DNA of 64,000 nucleotides. Source: Oreohelix idahoensis. Taxonomy: Eukaryota; Mollusca; Gastropoda; Stylommatophora; Oreohelicidae. The stretch's first letter is position 1. Each line of letters starts with the position of its first letter. The position numbers and the translations under genes were made by a program. Under the pieces are notes generated by a model that saw only the letters and a program-made list of their open reading frames with translations, had not been told where the DNA came from and made no database searches. The stretch lies in assembly GCA_024509875.1 (NCBI GenBank), contig JAMPIV010005820.1:186001-250000 (forward strand), in the 5' to 3' direction. Below, piece by piece: positions 1 through 11,419 of the stretch.

Positions 1-239
1 CAATAACGAGTAGGAAATACTATTTTGTTCATTCAGGCCAAGGATCAGCAACAGGTAAAAAGCGTTCTTCCGAGAGATCACATGCGACGACTTGGTAGAT
101 GTTTGGGCACCAAAAGGGGAAAAAAAATTTTTTTTCAGCTAGGGAAATTTGAGTTCAGCCTTCTCACGCCGGCATGGATAAACTCAGTATCCATTTGATT
201 TATAGAAGAATGTGGCACGCCTCAGGAAAATAGAAGAAT

Positions 240-560
240 ACAAATGAAGAGGTCATAGACAAATTATGAATGAATCAATAATTAATGAAGGAGATCAAAA
301 TTAGACAGCTAAAATATTTTGGCCGTGTATACGGTCATAACACTTTTTACTGAAGACAATGATAGAAGTGAAGAGTTGAGGCAAACGTGTAAGAGGAAGA
401 CGGCGCTGTATGTGGGGAAGATAACATCAAAAATGGATAGTAACGAGTTTTTCAGAGTTTACCATCAAGACAAACGACAGAAGACGTTGGAGATCCATGG
501 CAGCCGAACTTCGACGTAGAAATGGCACCTGGTGATGATGAGGATGATCCCCAGGATTAA
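240..560 (+). pseudogene. Decayed 3' end of a LINE (RT C-terminal tail)
   Basis: Stitching frames across small indels gives the C-terminal pattern common to many LINE reverse transcriptases: a 'RQLKYFGRV' stretch near 300, a basic Gly/Arg-rich segment near 390-410 and a final region like 'RSMAA' near 490-500. It ends in a TGATGATGAGGATG-like simple tail around 530-546, a typical LINE 3' end. No continuous frame survives. Upstream RT motifs are absent, so this is a 5'-truncated, decayed copy. The clade cannot be named. Confidence 0.5.
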
Positions 561-878
561 ATGTAGATATTCCCCGTTCCCGATGACACAAATTCTCTAG
601 ATTTTCATTAATGGCGTGGTTCATGAAAGTAGTCTTTACTTTAAAAGGAAGTCAACATTTGGTAAAATATCCTTTATTTTGATCTTTACATTGCTGTTTT
701 GATAGAATCGCAAGAAGCAGATCGTGCGGCAGAGATAACAGTTACATCTAAACGTATTCCACATTCGAAATATTCTGAAAACTGAATATAGGAATGCTTT
801 TTTTTTCAAGGTAGATCTCTGAAGAGCTCGGTGTTTATAGAGTAGATCCTTTCAGTTCCTGGGCTGCATACCGCTGGT
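561..878. other. Unassigned AT-rich sequence
   Basis: No coding signal, tandem structure or match to other repeats of the window is visible here. Confidence 0.4.
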
Positions 879-1022
879 TCAGACTACCTCTTGACTATTC
901 AGACTTTCTCTTGATTATTCAGACTACCTCTTGATTATTCAGACTTTCTCTTGATTATTCAGACTATCGTTGGACTATTCAAACTATTTCATGACTATTT
1001 ATTCTAACTATTTCTTGACTAT
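879..1022 (+). repeat. Tandem repeat, about 20-bp unit
   Basis: About six to seven imperfect copies of a unit like CTTGATTATTCAGACTTTCT. Alternating copies read 'ctacct' and 'tttct', which suggests a higher-order dimer, and the last copies degrade to 'gactatttattc'. Confidence 0.8.
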
Positions 1023-1520
1023 GGAAACGAATTGATATAGCAAATCACGTTTAAATAAACGTACATTCTGAAAGGCATATCTGTCAGCACATTTGTCCTT
1101 TGCACGTGCGTTACCGAGTCCTAATCAGGGAGCAGGGAATAATAACACTAACCTGCCATGCATGACGTATAAGGCGACTACAGAGGGTTGCACAACAGGG
1201 CTTATAACCTCATCCTGAACAAACTTTAAGGCAGAGAAATCTCAATAACAATAGGCATATGTCAGCTATGGAAAACAGTTACATTCATGACAGAAGACTT
1301 TCTCTGGTAAGGAGGCGTATGAAGCAACAAAGACCAAGTTAATCAAATATAAAGCAAAATTTGATGTTACATTTTTTGACTGCAAGCTATAAACTCCTTG
1401 AAAAATTATTTTTGTGTTTTTAGTGCATTAAAAGCGTGTGTTTAAAATATATTTCTTTAATTTTTTACTTTGGTTGTTGTAGTCTCACTTTGAGTTGAGA
1501 GGTGACAAAAAGAGAAAGCG
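1023..1520. other. Unassigned AT-rich sequence
   Basis: No gene or element structure recognised. Short frames here lack family features. Confidence 0.4.
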
Positions 1521-1524
1521 TCAC

Positions 1525-1710
1525 AATATCGCATGTTCCAGAGTGCATTAATGGTAAAGGTAGACTCATATGATAAACTGTCGTAGGGTAGCGAAGTGTT
1601 CAAGACTTCACCAGCTTTCTAAGGCATATGTGACCAGTTCCCTTCCTCACTGCCGTTACCTTTTCTAAATCAAGAGCAGAGGCATGCACCCATTTATAGC
1701 TGGGTGGACT
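1525..1710 (+). repeat. Dispersed SINE-like repeat, decayed copy
   Basis: It contains 'gaagtgtt.aagacttcacc', 'gttcccttcctcactgccgtt' and 'ctaaatcaagagcagaggca' followed by 'atttatagctggg'. The same order of blocks occurs at 36630-36760 and, inverted, at 36900-37255, with a related copy near 46060-46240. I infer an interspersed SINE-type family. No clear pol III boxes are visible in this copy. Confidence 0.5.
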
Positions 1711-1914
1711 GGAATGTTTGATTGCATTACAAGACAATCCTTGGTCGGTAATTCCCAGAGTAAGAGACATAGGGGCAGATCAAAGAACATATGGAGAAGA
1801 GAGCAGGAGACAGATATGCACATGACACGAGAAGACCCTGAGCGGATGACACAAGACGGGAGGACTTGGCACAATTTTGTTGAGGGTTGTGTTCCAAGGA
1901 GAGCTGATGGATAA
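1711..1914 (+). pseudogene. LINE RT C-terminal fragment
   Basis: The reading ends 'QDGRTWHNFVEG' then 'VPRRADG' and a stop, with 'GRSKNIWRRE' upstream. This is the conserved C-terminal tail of a common LINE type whose ends read like R-GRP-TTWRRE, then D-WR-FV-GL, then RR. Only the last 60-70 codons remain, which fits 5' truncation. The SINE-like repeat at 1525-1710 abuts it. Confidence 0.6.
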
Positions 1915-1964
1915 ATGAATGCAACTATGAACAACAGTAAAGATAATACAAAGGTAAGGAATAG

Positions 1965-2302
1965 ATAATATAACAGGGGAAAGTGTCAGAGAGTTTAGAA
2001 TATAAGTGATATCATAACAGATGAATGATACAGATAATATAACAGGAGAAAATGTTAGAGAGTTTATAATATAAGCGACATCATAACTATTGAATGATAC
2101 AGATAACATAACAGGGGAAAATGTTAGAGAGTTTGGAATATAAATGATATAACTATTGAATAAAACAGATAATATAACAGAGGAAAATGTTAGCGAGTTT
2201 GGAATATAAATGATATCATAACTATTGAATAAAACAGATAATATAACAGGGTAAATGTTAGAGAGTTTGGAATATAAATGATATCATAACTATTGAATAA
2301 AA
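1965..2302 (+). repeat. Tandem repeat, 69-bp unit, five copies
   Basis: Five consecutive units begin 'gataatataacagg' and end 'ttgaataaaaca' or 'tgaatgataca'. Units 3-5 share changes (ttggaatataaatgat) that units 1-2 lack, so the array probably grew by local duplication. One unit lacks 4 bp. Confidence 0.9.
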
Positions 2303-2336
2303 CTGGTCATACAGGATACATAGATCATAACTTTCC

Positions 2337-2620
2337 TTCTCTCTCTCTCTCTCTATGGATAGCTCAGTGGTCCAAGGTTCGATCCCCAGTTGAGTCGGGA
2401 TTTTTTAGACCGCAAACGGCCCCGGGGTCGACCCAGCCTCATGAATTGGGTACCAGAGCAACTCTGGGAAGGTTAAGGCGGCCAGCGTGATGCTGACCAC
2501 GTCACCCCTAGTGTGCCGATGGTCAAGAAAATATAGGCCTAACACCATATTCCCAATATGCCTCAATGGGCATGTAACGGGATCCTTTACCTTTACCTTT
2601 TCTCTATGGAGCTTGGGCCA
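2337..2620 (+). mobile_element. tRNA-derived SINE
   Basis: After a short CT run, 'TAGCTCAGTGG' (about 2359) matches a pol III A box and 'GGTTCGATCCC' (about 2374) matches a B box. Their spacing is shorter than in a real tRNA and no cloverleaf can be drawn. A body of about 200 bp follows, rich in unique segments (gaccacgtcacccctag, gcctaacaccatattcc). It ends in the simple tail 'tttacctttacctttt'. A decayed tRNA gene is less likely given the long body and tail. Confidence 0.75.
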
Positions 2621-2639
2621 CCCATACACCTGGGTCCCC

Positions 2640-2690
2640 TTACACCCGGGTCCCCTTACACCTGGGTCCCCTTGCATGAAGCCTACACAA
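2640..2690 (+). repeat. Short tandem repeat, about 16-bp unit
   Basis: Three copies of 'ccccttacacctgggt' follow the SINE tail. Confidence 0.75.
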
Positions 2691-2754
2691 AACATTTACA
2701 TGCTTTTGCAGCACTAGTTTACGTAGCAATTTTTTTAAACGACGAGGTAGCCAA

Positions 2755-3085
2755 CCCCATACCCAACCTCCTATTAGTAGCCTTGTACGACATGCCTGAC
2801 CAACGGGCTGATCACCCGTTTGCCAGTCACTTCGATTACGGAAACAACAGCAAATGGATTGATTTGCCGTTTCCCTAAAGACGCCAATAGGCGTGATGGG
2901 AAACAATGGCAAAGAAAACCTATCTGCTGTTGCCCTAAGACGCCACTAGGCGTAATGGCCACTGACTGCTTTGACGGTCGGTGGCTAAGGACGGAAGAAG
3001 AAGAAGAAGAAGACGACATGCCTGAGTGTGCAGAAGCCCGATTCTTTCTTTGTCCATTAAAAGACCCCCGAGAACAGCAGGGGGC
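2755..3085 (+). repeat. Interspersed repeat that hosts a SINE
   Basis: The flanks of the SINE at 2800-3012 ('ctattagtagccttgtacga' on the left; 'gtgcagaagcccgattcttt' on the right) align with 48195-48300, where the two halves are continuous. The 48.2-kb copy is therefore an empty site for this SINE insertion in a paralogous repeat. Confidence 0.65.
2800..3012 (+). mobile_element. SINE with LINE-B-like 3' tail
   Basis: A 213-bp insertion flanked by a 13-bp target duplication ACGACATGCCTGA at 2787-2799 and 3013-3025. It contains an internal near-duplicate: 'aaagacgccaataggcgt' and later 'taagacgccactaggcgt'. Its last 70 or so bases match the 3' end of LINE-B (reverse complement of about 4222-4280) and finish in (AAG)n. 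I infer mobilisation by the LINE-B machinery through the shared tail. Confidence 0.85.
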
Positions 3086-3091
3086 GGGTAT

Positions 3092-3555
3092 GTACATGAT
3101 GTTCTACATGATGTTCTAATGATGTTCTACATGATGTTCTAATGATGTTCTAATGATGTTCTAATGATGTTCTGCATGACGTTTTACATGTTCTACGTGA
3201 TGTTCTAATGATGTTCTACATGATGTTCTAATAATGTTCTAATGATGTTCTACATGATGTTCTAATGATGTTCTACATGATTTTCTAATGATGTTCTACA
3301 TGATGTTCTAATGATGTTCTACATGATGTTCTAATGATGTTCTACATGACGTTTTACATGATGTTCTACATGATGTTCTAATGATGTTCTACATGATGTT
3401 CTACATGATGTTCTAATGATGTTCTACATGATGTTCTAATGATGTTCTACATGATATTCTAATGATGTTCTACATGATGGTCTACGTGATGTTCTACATG
3501 AAGTTCTACATTATGTTCTACATGATGTTCTACATGATGTTCTACATCACGTTCT
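3092..3555 (+). repeat. Satellite-like array, 11/12-bp units
   Basis: About 460 bp made of two interchangeable units, 'tgatgttctaa' and 'tgatgttctaca', in varied order with occasional substitutions. Confidence 0.95.
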
Positions 3556-3559
3556 AATG

Positions 3560-4195
3560 ATATCCCTATCTGTAAGTCTAGCAGTGAAACCAAGATTCGT
3601 TGAGAGCGAAGGTTACCGCACAATTAGTCTTACATGATGCAATAACTATAATACTATTAACAAGTATAACGAGATGGGTAAGAAGTCAAATAAACAAACC
3701 ACGTGATAAATGAACGGTAAAGGTTTATCCACGTCAAATGAACAGACGGTGTCTATATAAATCTGCCACGTGATTTTTATTGGCAGTATTAAAAGGTAAA
3801 TTATCTGCAAACTACTCGATACTTTGACTTTATTTTTTCATTTATCTCTTCAGAGAGGAAATCTTCTAAAACAATCAGGAAAATTCGAATCAGTATATAG
3901 AAAAAACCAAAACAAATTTTAGTTTAATATTTATTTGTAAGGAAGATTGCTTACGTTTTATTAATGAATTCTGACATCGTCGTCAGTACTTTAACATCCG
4001 AACAAAACTAAGTGCTAAAAGCTAGTATTCCCCTTATATATTAATTGCCTTAGTGGTAACGTCTATCACATCGTTTGACACTATTGTTCGGAAAATTATA
4101 TTTTGGAAACTTAATGCCGCGCCTGTTGGAAGTAAATGTGCAATGTTTACTCATCCTTAGTAGAGGCGGAAGTTCCAGATATATCTTGCCATTTA
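3560..4195. other. Unassigned AT-rich sequence
   Basis: No coding or element signature found. The sequence is AT-rich with scattered short ORFs only. Confidence 0.4.
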
Positions 4196-4247
4196 TATTC
4201 TTCTTCTTTCTTCTTCTTTGATCCTTAGCCGCCGACTGTCTAAGCAG

Positions 4248-4676
4248 TCAGTGGCCATCACGCCTGGTGGCGTCTTGTAGGGCCGCAACAAATTGCTTCA
4301 ACTTTGTTCGGTCGGCGGCCATCCTTCGTACAGTGCCCAAACTCTGATTCATTCTTTGCATCTCGGCCTCTACAGTTCTCCGCCATGTTGTTTTAGGTCG
4401 ACCTCTCTTTCGTTTTCCTTCGGGGGTCCTTAACATAGCTGTTCTTGAAATGGCATGAGGGTCCTTTCTGAGGACGTGGCCAAACCAACTCCAGCGTCTA
4501 CCTACTATGATGGTGTGCATGTCCTCTTGTTTGCTCCGAATAAGTAGTACTAGGTTGGTGATGGTATTCGGCCAAAAGATTCGGTGAATTTTTCTTACGC
4601 ACTTGATGTGGAAAGAGGACAGTTTCGACATTTCCTTTTCTGTTACTCTCCAGCGTTCTGCACCATAGAGAAGCAC
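4248..4676 (-). pseudogene. LINE-B RT C-terminal region
   Basis: 142 codons with 'LYGAERW' near the N-terminus, 'WFGHVLRKD' in the middle and 'RKRGRPKTTWRR' about 50 residues before the end. This is the usual post-RT arrangement of LINE proteins. It ends in '..RRDGH' and a stop just before the 3' UTR. It is separated from the RT core by a frame change near 4680-4690 and is the direct continuation of the next upstream frame. Confidence 0.75.
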
Positions 4677-4692
4677 AGAAAGTACACAGTTC

Positions 4693-5412
4693 TCATAATC
4701 TTAATTTGGTGTTTGTACTGTACTGGGAACTAGCGACGGCTGTTCTCGCTTTATTAATTCTGTTGTTGATGTCCTTGCTTGTTCCACCGTCTGGTGTTAC
4801 TATGATGCATCCTAAGTATGTAAATGTGCCTGTCTGTTCTAGCATCTGGTTCCTTATTGTTATTGGCTCAGGATTGCCCACATTGAGTGTCATGACCTCT
4901 GTCTTCTTCAGATTGATGTTCAGACCCACTTGCTGCCTATACTTATTCAGTCTATTGGTTTTTTCATGGATGTGTTGATGTGAATGTGCGAGTAGTGCAA
5001 TGTCATCTGCACATTCCAGGTCTTCCAGTGTAGAAAATGTTGTCCATCTAATACCTCTTGGACTGCCCTCTGTTGTCTGGAGCATCACCCAGTCTAAGAC
5101 AGTCAAAAATAAAGTTGTTGATAAGGGGCATCCCTGTCGTACTCCTGTCTTCACTTCGAAAGTTAGGTTGCTCAACCCAACACGACATGTAAAGTTAGAA
5201 TAGAGGCTTTTTATGATGGAAACAACGCAGCTAGGAATTCCATACGCCCTCAGTATTTTCCATAGGCTGTCACTGTGTATGCTGTCAAACGCCTTTTCAA
5301 AATCAACAAAGTTAATATATAGCTGTCTCTGCCATTCTGAGCACTGCTCTATAATGTTCCTGAGGGTGAATATATGATCTGTACATCTTCTGTTCTTTCT
5401 GAATCCCGCTTG
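4693..5412 (-). pseudogene. LINE-B reverse transcriptase core
   Basis: Sequential RT motifs are visible: 'FRKNRRCTDHI', 'FVDFEKAFDSIH' (motif A with its aspartate), 'GVRQGCPLS' (motif B) and 'ECADDIALLAH' (motif C). The usual YADD or FADD reads CADD here; both aspartates are present but the preceding aromatic is changed. It then continues to 'TYLGCII'. The SINE insertion at 5413-5606 removes continuity with the N-terminal half. Confidence 0.8.
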
Positions 5413-5606
5413 GGACTGACTGGAAACAGGCTGCATCATTGCAGTCTGGCTGAGAGAGTAAGGATCGAAGTGGGAGGGCTAACCCGATCCCAAAAAATGC
5501 CGTGCTGAAGTCGGATGTGTCGGCAGAAAGGCGCAATTATCGCAGCTTCGCTGTAAACGGACACAACGCAACCAACGTCCTTTTCTGGACGAACGAGGAA
5601 GAAGAA
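5413..5606 (+). mobile_element. SINE copy, 5'-truncated, inside LINE-B
   Basis: 194 bp flanked by a diverged 12-bp duplication: GAATCCCGCTTG at 5401-5412 and GATTCCTGCTTG at 5607-5618. The body matches 58888-59082 closely ('gcagtctggctga', 'aatgccgtgctgaagtcgga', 'ggacacaacgcaaccaacgt') and ends in GAAGAAGAAG. The 58.8-kb copy extends about 110 bp further 5', so this one is truncated. It lies exactly within the RT frame of LINE-B. Confidence 0.88.
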
Positions 5607-6291
5607 GATTCCTGCTTGTTCTTTCCTCAGTTTATGATCTACTGCTTTTGAAATTCTCTGGATAATTATCCTGCCTAGTATTTTACTGGGAACCGAGAGT
5701 AGAGTATTTCCTCTCCAGCTGTTGCAGTCTGCAAGGTCGACCTTCTTGGGCAGTTTGACAATTATTCCTTTACTACACTCCGTTGGTGTTGTCTCTGTTT
5801 TCCACACTTGTGCAAATAATGGTTCTACCTCGTAATAGTTCTGCTGCTAGTTCAGGGTCTGCCTTGAATAACTCAGCATTTAAGTTATCGTGACCAGGCG
5901 CTATTTTATTCTTCAACCCTTTGATTGCCGTGATGATTTCTTCCTTTCGTGGAATGTCTGTATTAACATCTAGATCACTTTCAGCCTCGGAAACATTGAG
6001 CTGCGTCTCTGGTGGTTCTTTATACAGTGTTTCTCTGAAGTGCTCTGCACATCTTGTTTCCTGCCCCTGTGCTGTGGTGATGAGATTTCCTTGCTTGTCT
6101 CTAACTAATGTTATATTGTTTCCACCTCGTTTTCCGCTAATAGTTTTAGTTATTTTATAAACTGTGCTTTGTTCATTTCTCAGTGCTGCCTCTTGTGCCT
6201 GCCTTGCAAGGTCATCCAGAAATGTCATTTTGTTGGCACAGGTTTGACGTTTTACTTCTTTGTTCAGCAGACTGTACAGTTCGCAATTCAT
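5607..6291 (-). pseudogene. LINE-B region upstream of and entering the RT
   Basis: Two overlapping frames. 5773-6291 reads from 'NCELYSLLNKEVKRQ' through 'IKGLKNKIAPGHDNLNAELFK', a typical pre-RT K-PG-D-L-E segment. The frame ending near 5630 reads 'GIIVKLPKKVDLADCNSWRG' and 'LGRIIIQRI', the RT finger region. A frameshift near 5800 separates them. The endonuclease that normally lies further upstream is absent. Confidence 0.7.
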
Positions 6292-6374
6292 TTCCTTTAA
6301 CCTCGGGGACTTTGCTTTGGAGTTCGTTACATTTGCAGAAACTTGGCCGACTTGGTCACTCTAGCCGAGTCGCA

Positions 6375-6817
6375 CTTACATAACAGTTCGGAGAGGGAGT
6401 AATAAAAGATTTATTTGAATTTTCGTTGTTGTTTTTTTTTTTCAATACACACCAAAGCAAAATTGTTAAATATATAAAATGGCTTATAAATAATTAGTCT
6501 AATTTCAGTACATCGGCTATTTTTTCACTTCTTCCCTTCTCATTTTTTGACGGTATGCTTCATAGCTTTATCATCAATACATTCAGATAAATGGCCACAC
6601 GAGAATTCGTTTCGTCATCAGGGCATGCAGCAGAAAGATCAAAATAATTATTTTCCGCCATGTTTTGGCGATTGGCTTACTCATTTATATACACTATTTG
6701 GTGTGAATGTCGCGTTACATTATCAGCTAACCAGTATACTAATGGTTTGGGATCCATACAGATCGTGCCAGGAATATAAGTTTCTGGATGTAATATAAAT
6801 AACATTAGATAATGTTA
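6375..6817. other. Unassigned AT-rich sequence
   Basis: Nothing recognisable lies between the 5' end of LINE-B and the solo LTR. Confidence 0.4.
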
Positions 6818-6822
6818 GTGGT

Positions 6823-9800
6823 TGTGACGATATTCTCAATACAATAGCTAAATTAGATAATATTCTAGTGCATAAAGTCAAAAATAGGACAGAAAATAAA
6901 AATTGAGTCCAGCGGCTTATTCGCCTACGCCAGCCCGCATGTCGATTCTGATAAACCTAATAGCCGAATGAAAGATACCGTCTTTTCGAAAAATTCGTCC
7001 TTGAGAATAAATGTAACACTTTTGCAAGGTCAAGTCGAATTGCCAAGACGAGAGTGAAAGAATAAAAGTATAAAAGAGGAGAGGGATGGAAAGACAAAAC
7101 CTATGGAACGCCGTCTCGCGTGATTTCACAAAAACCAACTCGAGCAATATAGCCTTGGGCACTTTTCAAATTACGATACAAAACTAAAAAATGTTCGTCA
7201 ATTGGTCATGTAAACAACCTTAGCTCTTATAAGGAATGACGTAATTCTAACGTACTACGGATGATTCTCGTATTTAGGTTGAAAATAGTTAGAAAAAGAA
7301 TGGAACAGGTGGTAGTTTCTAGTTTTGAAGACTAACATAGAAAAAAAATATGGAATTATGAACCATAATACATAGGGCCATAAAAATTATATATTCGGAT
7401 GCCTTATGATGTCCTGAGAAATAATATGGTGTCAGTTACCCACTAGTACAAAAAATAACCAAAATAATGGCAATAATATTATGTATGATAAGACGGACTG
7501 ACGAGAAAAAAGATCACGCCTGCTTAATTTTTTCCATGACATATTTTGAAAAAAGCTTTGGGTAAATAGGACTAAAAGGTACCAAGATTTTGATTGGCTG
7601 TAGTTTAAAGGAAGGCGAGAGGGGATTGGTCAACCTAACACTAAAAATATACTTGTAGTAGTAAACGTAGTATTTTGGAAATTGTTTTTTTAAAGTTCGA
7701 TTTAAAATTCATAGTCGTCTGCTTCTATTGGCCAGCTTAGTTGATATTGAGGAAAAATTGTTAGGCTAGGACGCCATTTCTTTAAAATATCTTGCCGCGA
7801 GACGATGAGAACAGAAGTGTAATTCTAAATACAAATATTATAAACTTCTGGACAGGGCAGTGATAAACTTGGGCCAGATCTGCCAGTCATCGTTGTTTGT
7901 GTGTAATATTCATTGAAAATTGTGGTAAGATTGAATTTATTAACCATTTTATTTAAAATAAAGTTTGAATGTGAGATACTAACATACGACTGTAAGAAAG
8001 TGAGTTAATGGCAGACTTAGACAAAGCCTAGAGATTGATCCATCATATGATAGCCTATCAGAGAGGTGTAGAACTACAAAATTATATATGATTGTCATCA
8101 AGGAGCATAACACCTATCCTGTTGTCTGGAAAAAGATTACTGTTGGAATTGCAGAGGCGTTGTAACCATTAGGGGAGAGGAATACTGGTATACATTGTCA
8201 CTTCAAAATATAATGGTACAATTGGTTGCCATAAAGAGCTGACCCTATGCGTTTGTTTGTACTGTACCTATAATTAACTGTGGAATATTATTGTATACTT
8301 ATTATAAAGAAGGATGCATAACCTTCTTATTTCAGGGGTTTTGTGGCCCTGACAGCCACATAAAACCAGGCTCGTGGGAACTGATTGATTCCTGACTTTG
8401 TTGCATAATTCGGGCATGTACTGGAGGCCATCGCCTTTTATGAAGTGAACCTGAGGGTCCATCGAGCCTAGGACAAGACTTACCAGGGTTCTCCTTCGAA
8501 GTTAAGTGCCCGTTCGGCACCGAAAGTCTCAACCTCTATGAATCGCAGTTATTAGACATAAAAATTGACATTATCAAATAAAAGAATTCCACCTGTGTGT
8601 GACAGACGAACTCAGCCGACCCTGAATGAACCTGAACTGTTGGATGATATAGTACGACCTTCGTAGCGACCCCTTGGATAACATCAGTGCCCCCCGATCA
8701 AACGGTATTTTTTTTCACCTGGACTCATTAGCTATGCAACCGTTCCACACGTTTGCTGATTAATATGTGGACAGTTTATCTACCGTTCATTCTGGTCATC
8801 GCATTGATTAAAGGAGAGATTAAATCACGCCCATGGACATCTCTTGAGCAATCATATGCAGTATTTTCATTAACTTGGCCCAGAGGGGGCGGCGCCAGAA
8901 TCAAACAGATAGTAGCGACCACGATCAAAGACACAGACTGGGGATTTCAGGAAAGACTAGCGCCACGATCAAAGACAGTAGTGGTTCCTGAAACGAGCGA
9001 CGCAAGTTCCTGCAGGTATTTCGCATCTCTGTGCCAAACGCAGAACCGATCGCAGTGAAAGCGAACGGGGAAAGCCGGAACGGACGCAGCGAACGGCGAT
9101 ACAGAAATCCAGGGGCGGCATCTCTCTTTGGTCTGGCGGTCAGATCCACAAAAGTGTCCTGAGATCTAAAAAGGTGTTAATTTTCTCATGTCCCACTCAT
9201 CTTGCAATTAAGTTAGATATATACAGACCACGTAGAAATACACTTTATCACTCGTTGGCCAGATCTTTACAGAAGCACTAGCTATATTTGAAATCCTGCT
9301 AGTTTATCCCCTGGATTTTTATATATATTTGCAGTGAATTCTATTTCTGTGCAAAACGAGTGATCGTAACCTTTGCGATCCCAACAATAAAGAAATCATC
9401 TTAAACACTTCCAGACATATTGATGAAACATTTTTAAATTTAATCTTGTGGCGGTTCAATGCGACCTAGCTATCATAATTACATGAAAGAAAGCCTACCC
9501 AAGACTATTTAAAGAACAATCATCATATTAAAATTACAAATCTGTAAGCTAAACTGGAAGTTGAACCGTGCCAGTAGCGATACTTGATTTACTGTGAGAG
9601 AGTACATATTTTCCTGAACTGTGATGGCTTAAGTTTTTCCTCACTGGATTAATAAACTTACCAGTCAGTTACTATCATCACGCATTGAAGGAATTTTACC
9701 AATAGCGGAAGATTAAAGAGACCACTTCATTTCACCCCTGTGTCGAACTGTGTCAGTGCCATCCCATAGACTCTTTTATATAATAAAAACACAATAACTC

Positions 9801-11384
9801 TTAGGCTTCACGTCCGGCGATAAGTGAGAATAGTTGCTATCAGCAAACCTCGCAACATCTGGGGCGGGACACGGAAGTACCAGACCTTTTCATGGGTCAA
9901 GAGTGTAATTGCTGTTTATATAATTCAATTGGAGTGTTTGATGCTGTAATCGGTAAGTGTGTGAATATATGAGTGTGGATCCTCACGCGCGTGCATGAAT
10001 GACAGGAAATCTAATTGTTTTTTTTTTCAAACCATTTGTTAACTTGCCTAGAGGGCAATACATTTTCTGTATACCCCGCATTGTTCCTTTAAGTGGGATA
10101 TTTTGTTTACTCTGTTTAACCCCCTCCCCTTCAATTGCTTAGTAAAGGGAAGAACAATTTGGGATAACAGGATTTTTTCTACCACCCATACCTAATTTTG
10201 AAACACCTCTTTCAGAGTAATTAACTTCACTGTTAGGTTAACGTACCTATGTTCCTGATAACTATCTATCTTTGGACTGGGTTTATCTTTGTCTAATAAG
10301 CGGGACGGGCTTAGTCGATACCAATCTTCTTCACTCCCTCCCTACCTTGTTATTTGCATTTTTCTGTACTTATAATAATTTTTTGCTGTAAACACATGAT
10401 TATTGTAGTGATTGTTTTTTTTAACTTTAATAAACAACATAAACTTAATCGTTACGGTGTTTGAATACCCAAAGCCCAAAATTTCCCCTATTTGGTTAAG
10501 ACAGTTGTATCCACGTCGTCTGTGTGTTTGAAGCACCAAATCGGTGTGAGAGCAGGTGTGTGTCTGGAAACTGGCAAATAATTGTTTGACCAGGAGAGCC
10601 TGAAGAGTAGATTGAGAGAAACGATTTGTCGTAAATAAGTCTGTCTTTACTCTCCTCCAGCACTCTGTGAAGCAACTATTTACTCTCTACATTTCTATCA
10701 CTGAGCTGTTCACCATCATTCTACACTCTAAACCAGACCACTATTTCTAAGACTCTTTCTCTCTAAATAAATTTACGACACTGTGATCCATGAAAAGAAA
10801 ATGAACGATAGGGAGTGATGATTACAAACAACCTACCATTTTACATATACCAGTATTATCCTATTTAGAAAACTACACCTTCACACTTTTATTATATTAA
10901 TACTTGTATTATGGACAGAAGATCCATTGTATAAATTGGATATTGTAAATAATTCCATTGATTTCACTTTTGATTGTCAATCCTGATTCAAACAAAATAG
11001 AGTCAGGATAATTAATTGAAAAAAATTATTAACGTTACACAAAATTCAACCACTGACTTAATTAAGATAGTTTTTTAAAGTGTAGTGTGTATGTGATTGT
11101 TGTAGTACTGTTGTGTTGTGTGGATAATAAAATACTTGTGTATATGTTTAGTTGGTAAATGCATCATTACACTACTTATACATAACCCTAGACACCAAAC
11201 GTAGTCATCAGCATCATACATTCTAGTCAAAGAATAAGTCTGAGTGAGATCATAAAGGTGGTAGCAGAAAGGTACCCTGTAACTTAACATAATATTTATT
11301 ATATTCAGGGACCTTCACAGCTGACCTCATTCAGTACACTAAGAGTTCATAACAACAACATTTCATAACATCAAATCCACCACA
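6823..11384 (+). mobile_element. Solo long LTR, probably enlarged by insertions
   Basis: It starts TGTGACGATA and ends AAATCCACCACA, flanked by a 5-bp duplication GTGGT at 6818-6822 and 11385-11389. No protease, integrase or RT lies inside. The end block 11170-11384 ('cctagacacc', 'ggtagcagaaaggtaccctg', 'gggaccttcacagctgacctc') aligns with the ends of the LTRs at 30595, 38434, 41290 and 55112. Part of 7735-7920 also resembles the Gypsy-2 LTR ('ctggacagggcag'). At 4.56 kb it is about twice the 2.0-2.6 kb of its relatives, so a further insertion of about 2 kb is likely between about 8.1 and 10.8 kb; I could not delimit it. Confidence 0.75.
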
Positions 11385-11419
11385 GTGGTGCAGTTTTAAT
11401 AGCAAAGAGTGAAAAAGAG

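Larger units (their letters stand above)
4199..6365 (-). mobile_element. LINE-B, 5'-truncated non-LTR retrotransposon
   Basis: A minus-strand LINE covering part of the region before the RT, the reverse transcriptase and the C-terminal tail. Its 3' end runs 'gtggccactgactgc' to 'gcggctaagg' and then an AAG-rich tail at about 4199-4221. The endonuclease is missing, so the copy is 5'-truncated near 6365. The SINE at 5413-5606 splits the RT. The clade is uncertain; the C-terminus resembles RTE-like families. Three main frames remain, so it is inactive. Confidence 0.8.

Noticed and set aside
3092..3555. Possible CRISPR or regulatory iterons
   Set aside because: Simple 11/12-bp head-to-tail satellite with no spacers.
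8274..9149. Short frames in the 6.8-11.4 kb solo LTR
   Set aside because: Short, without family motifs, and lying within non-coding LTR or inserted sequence.
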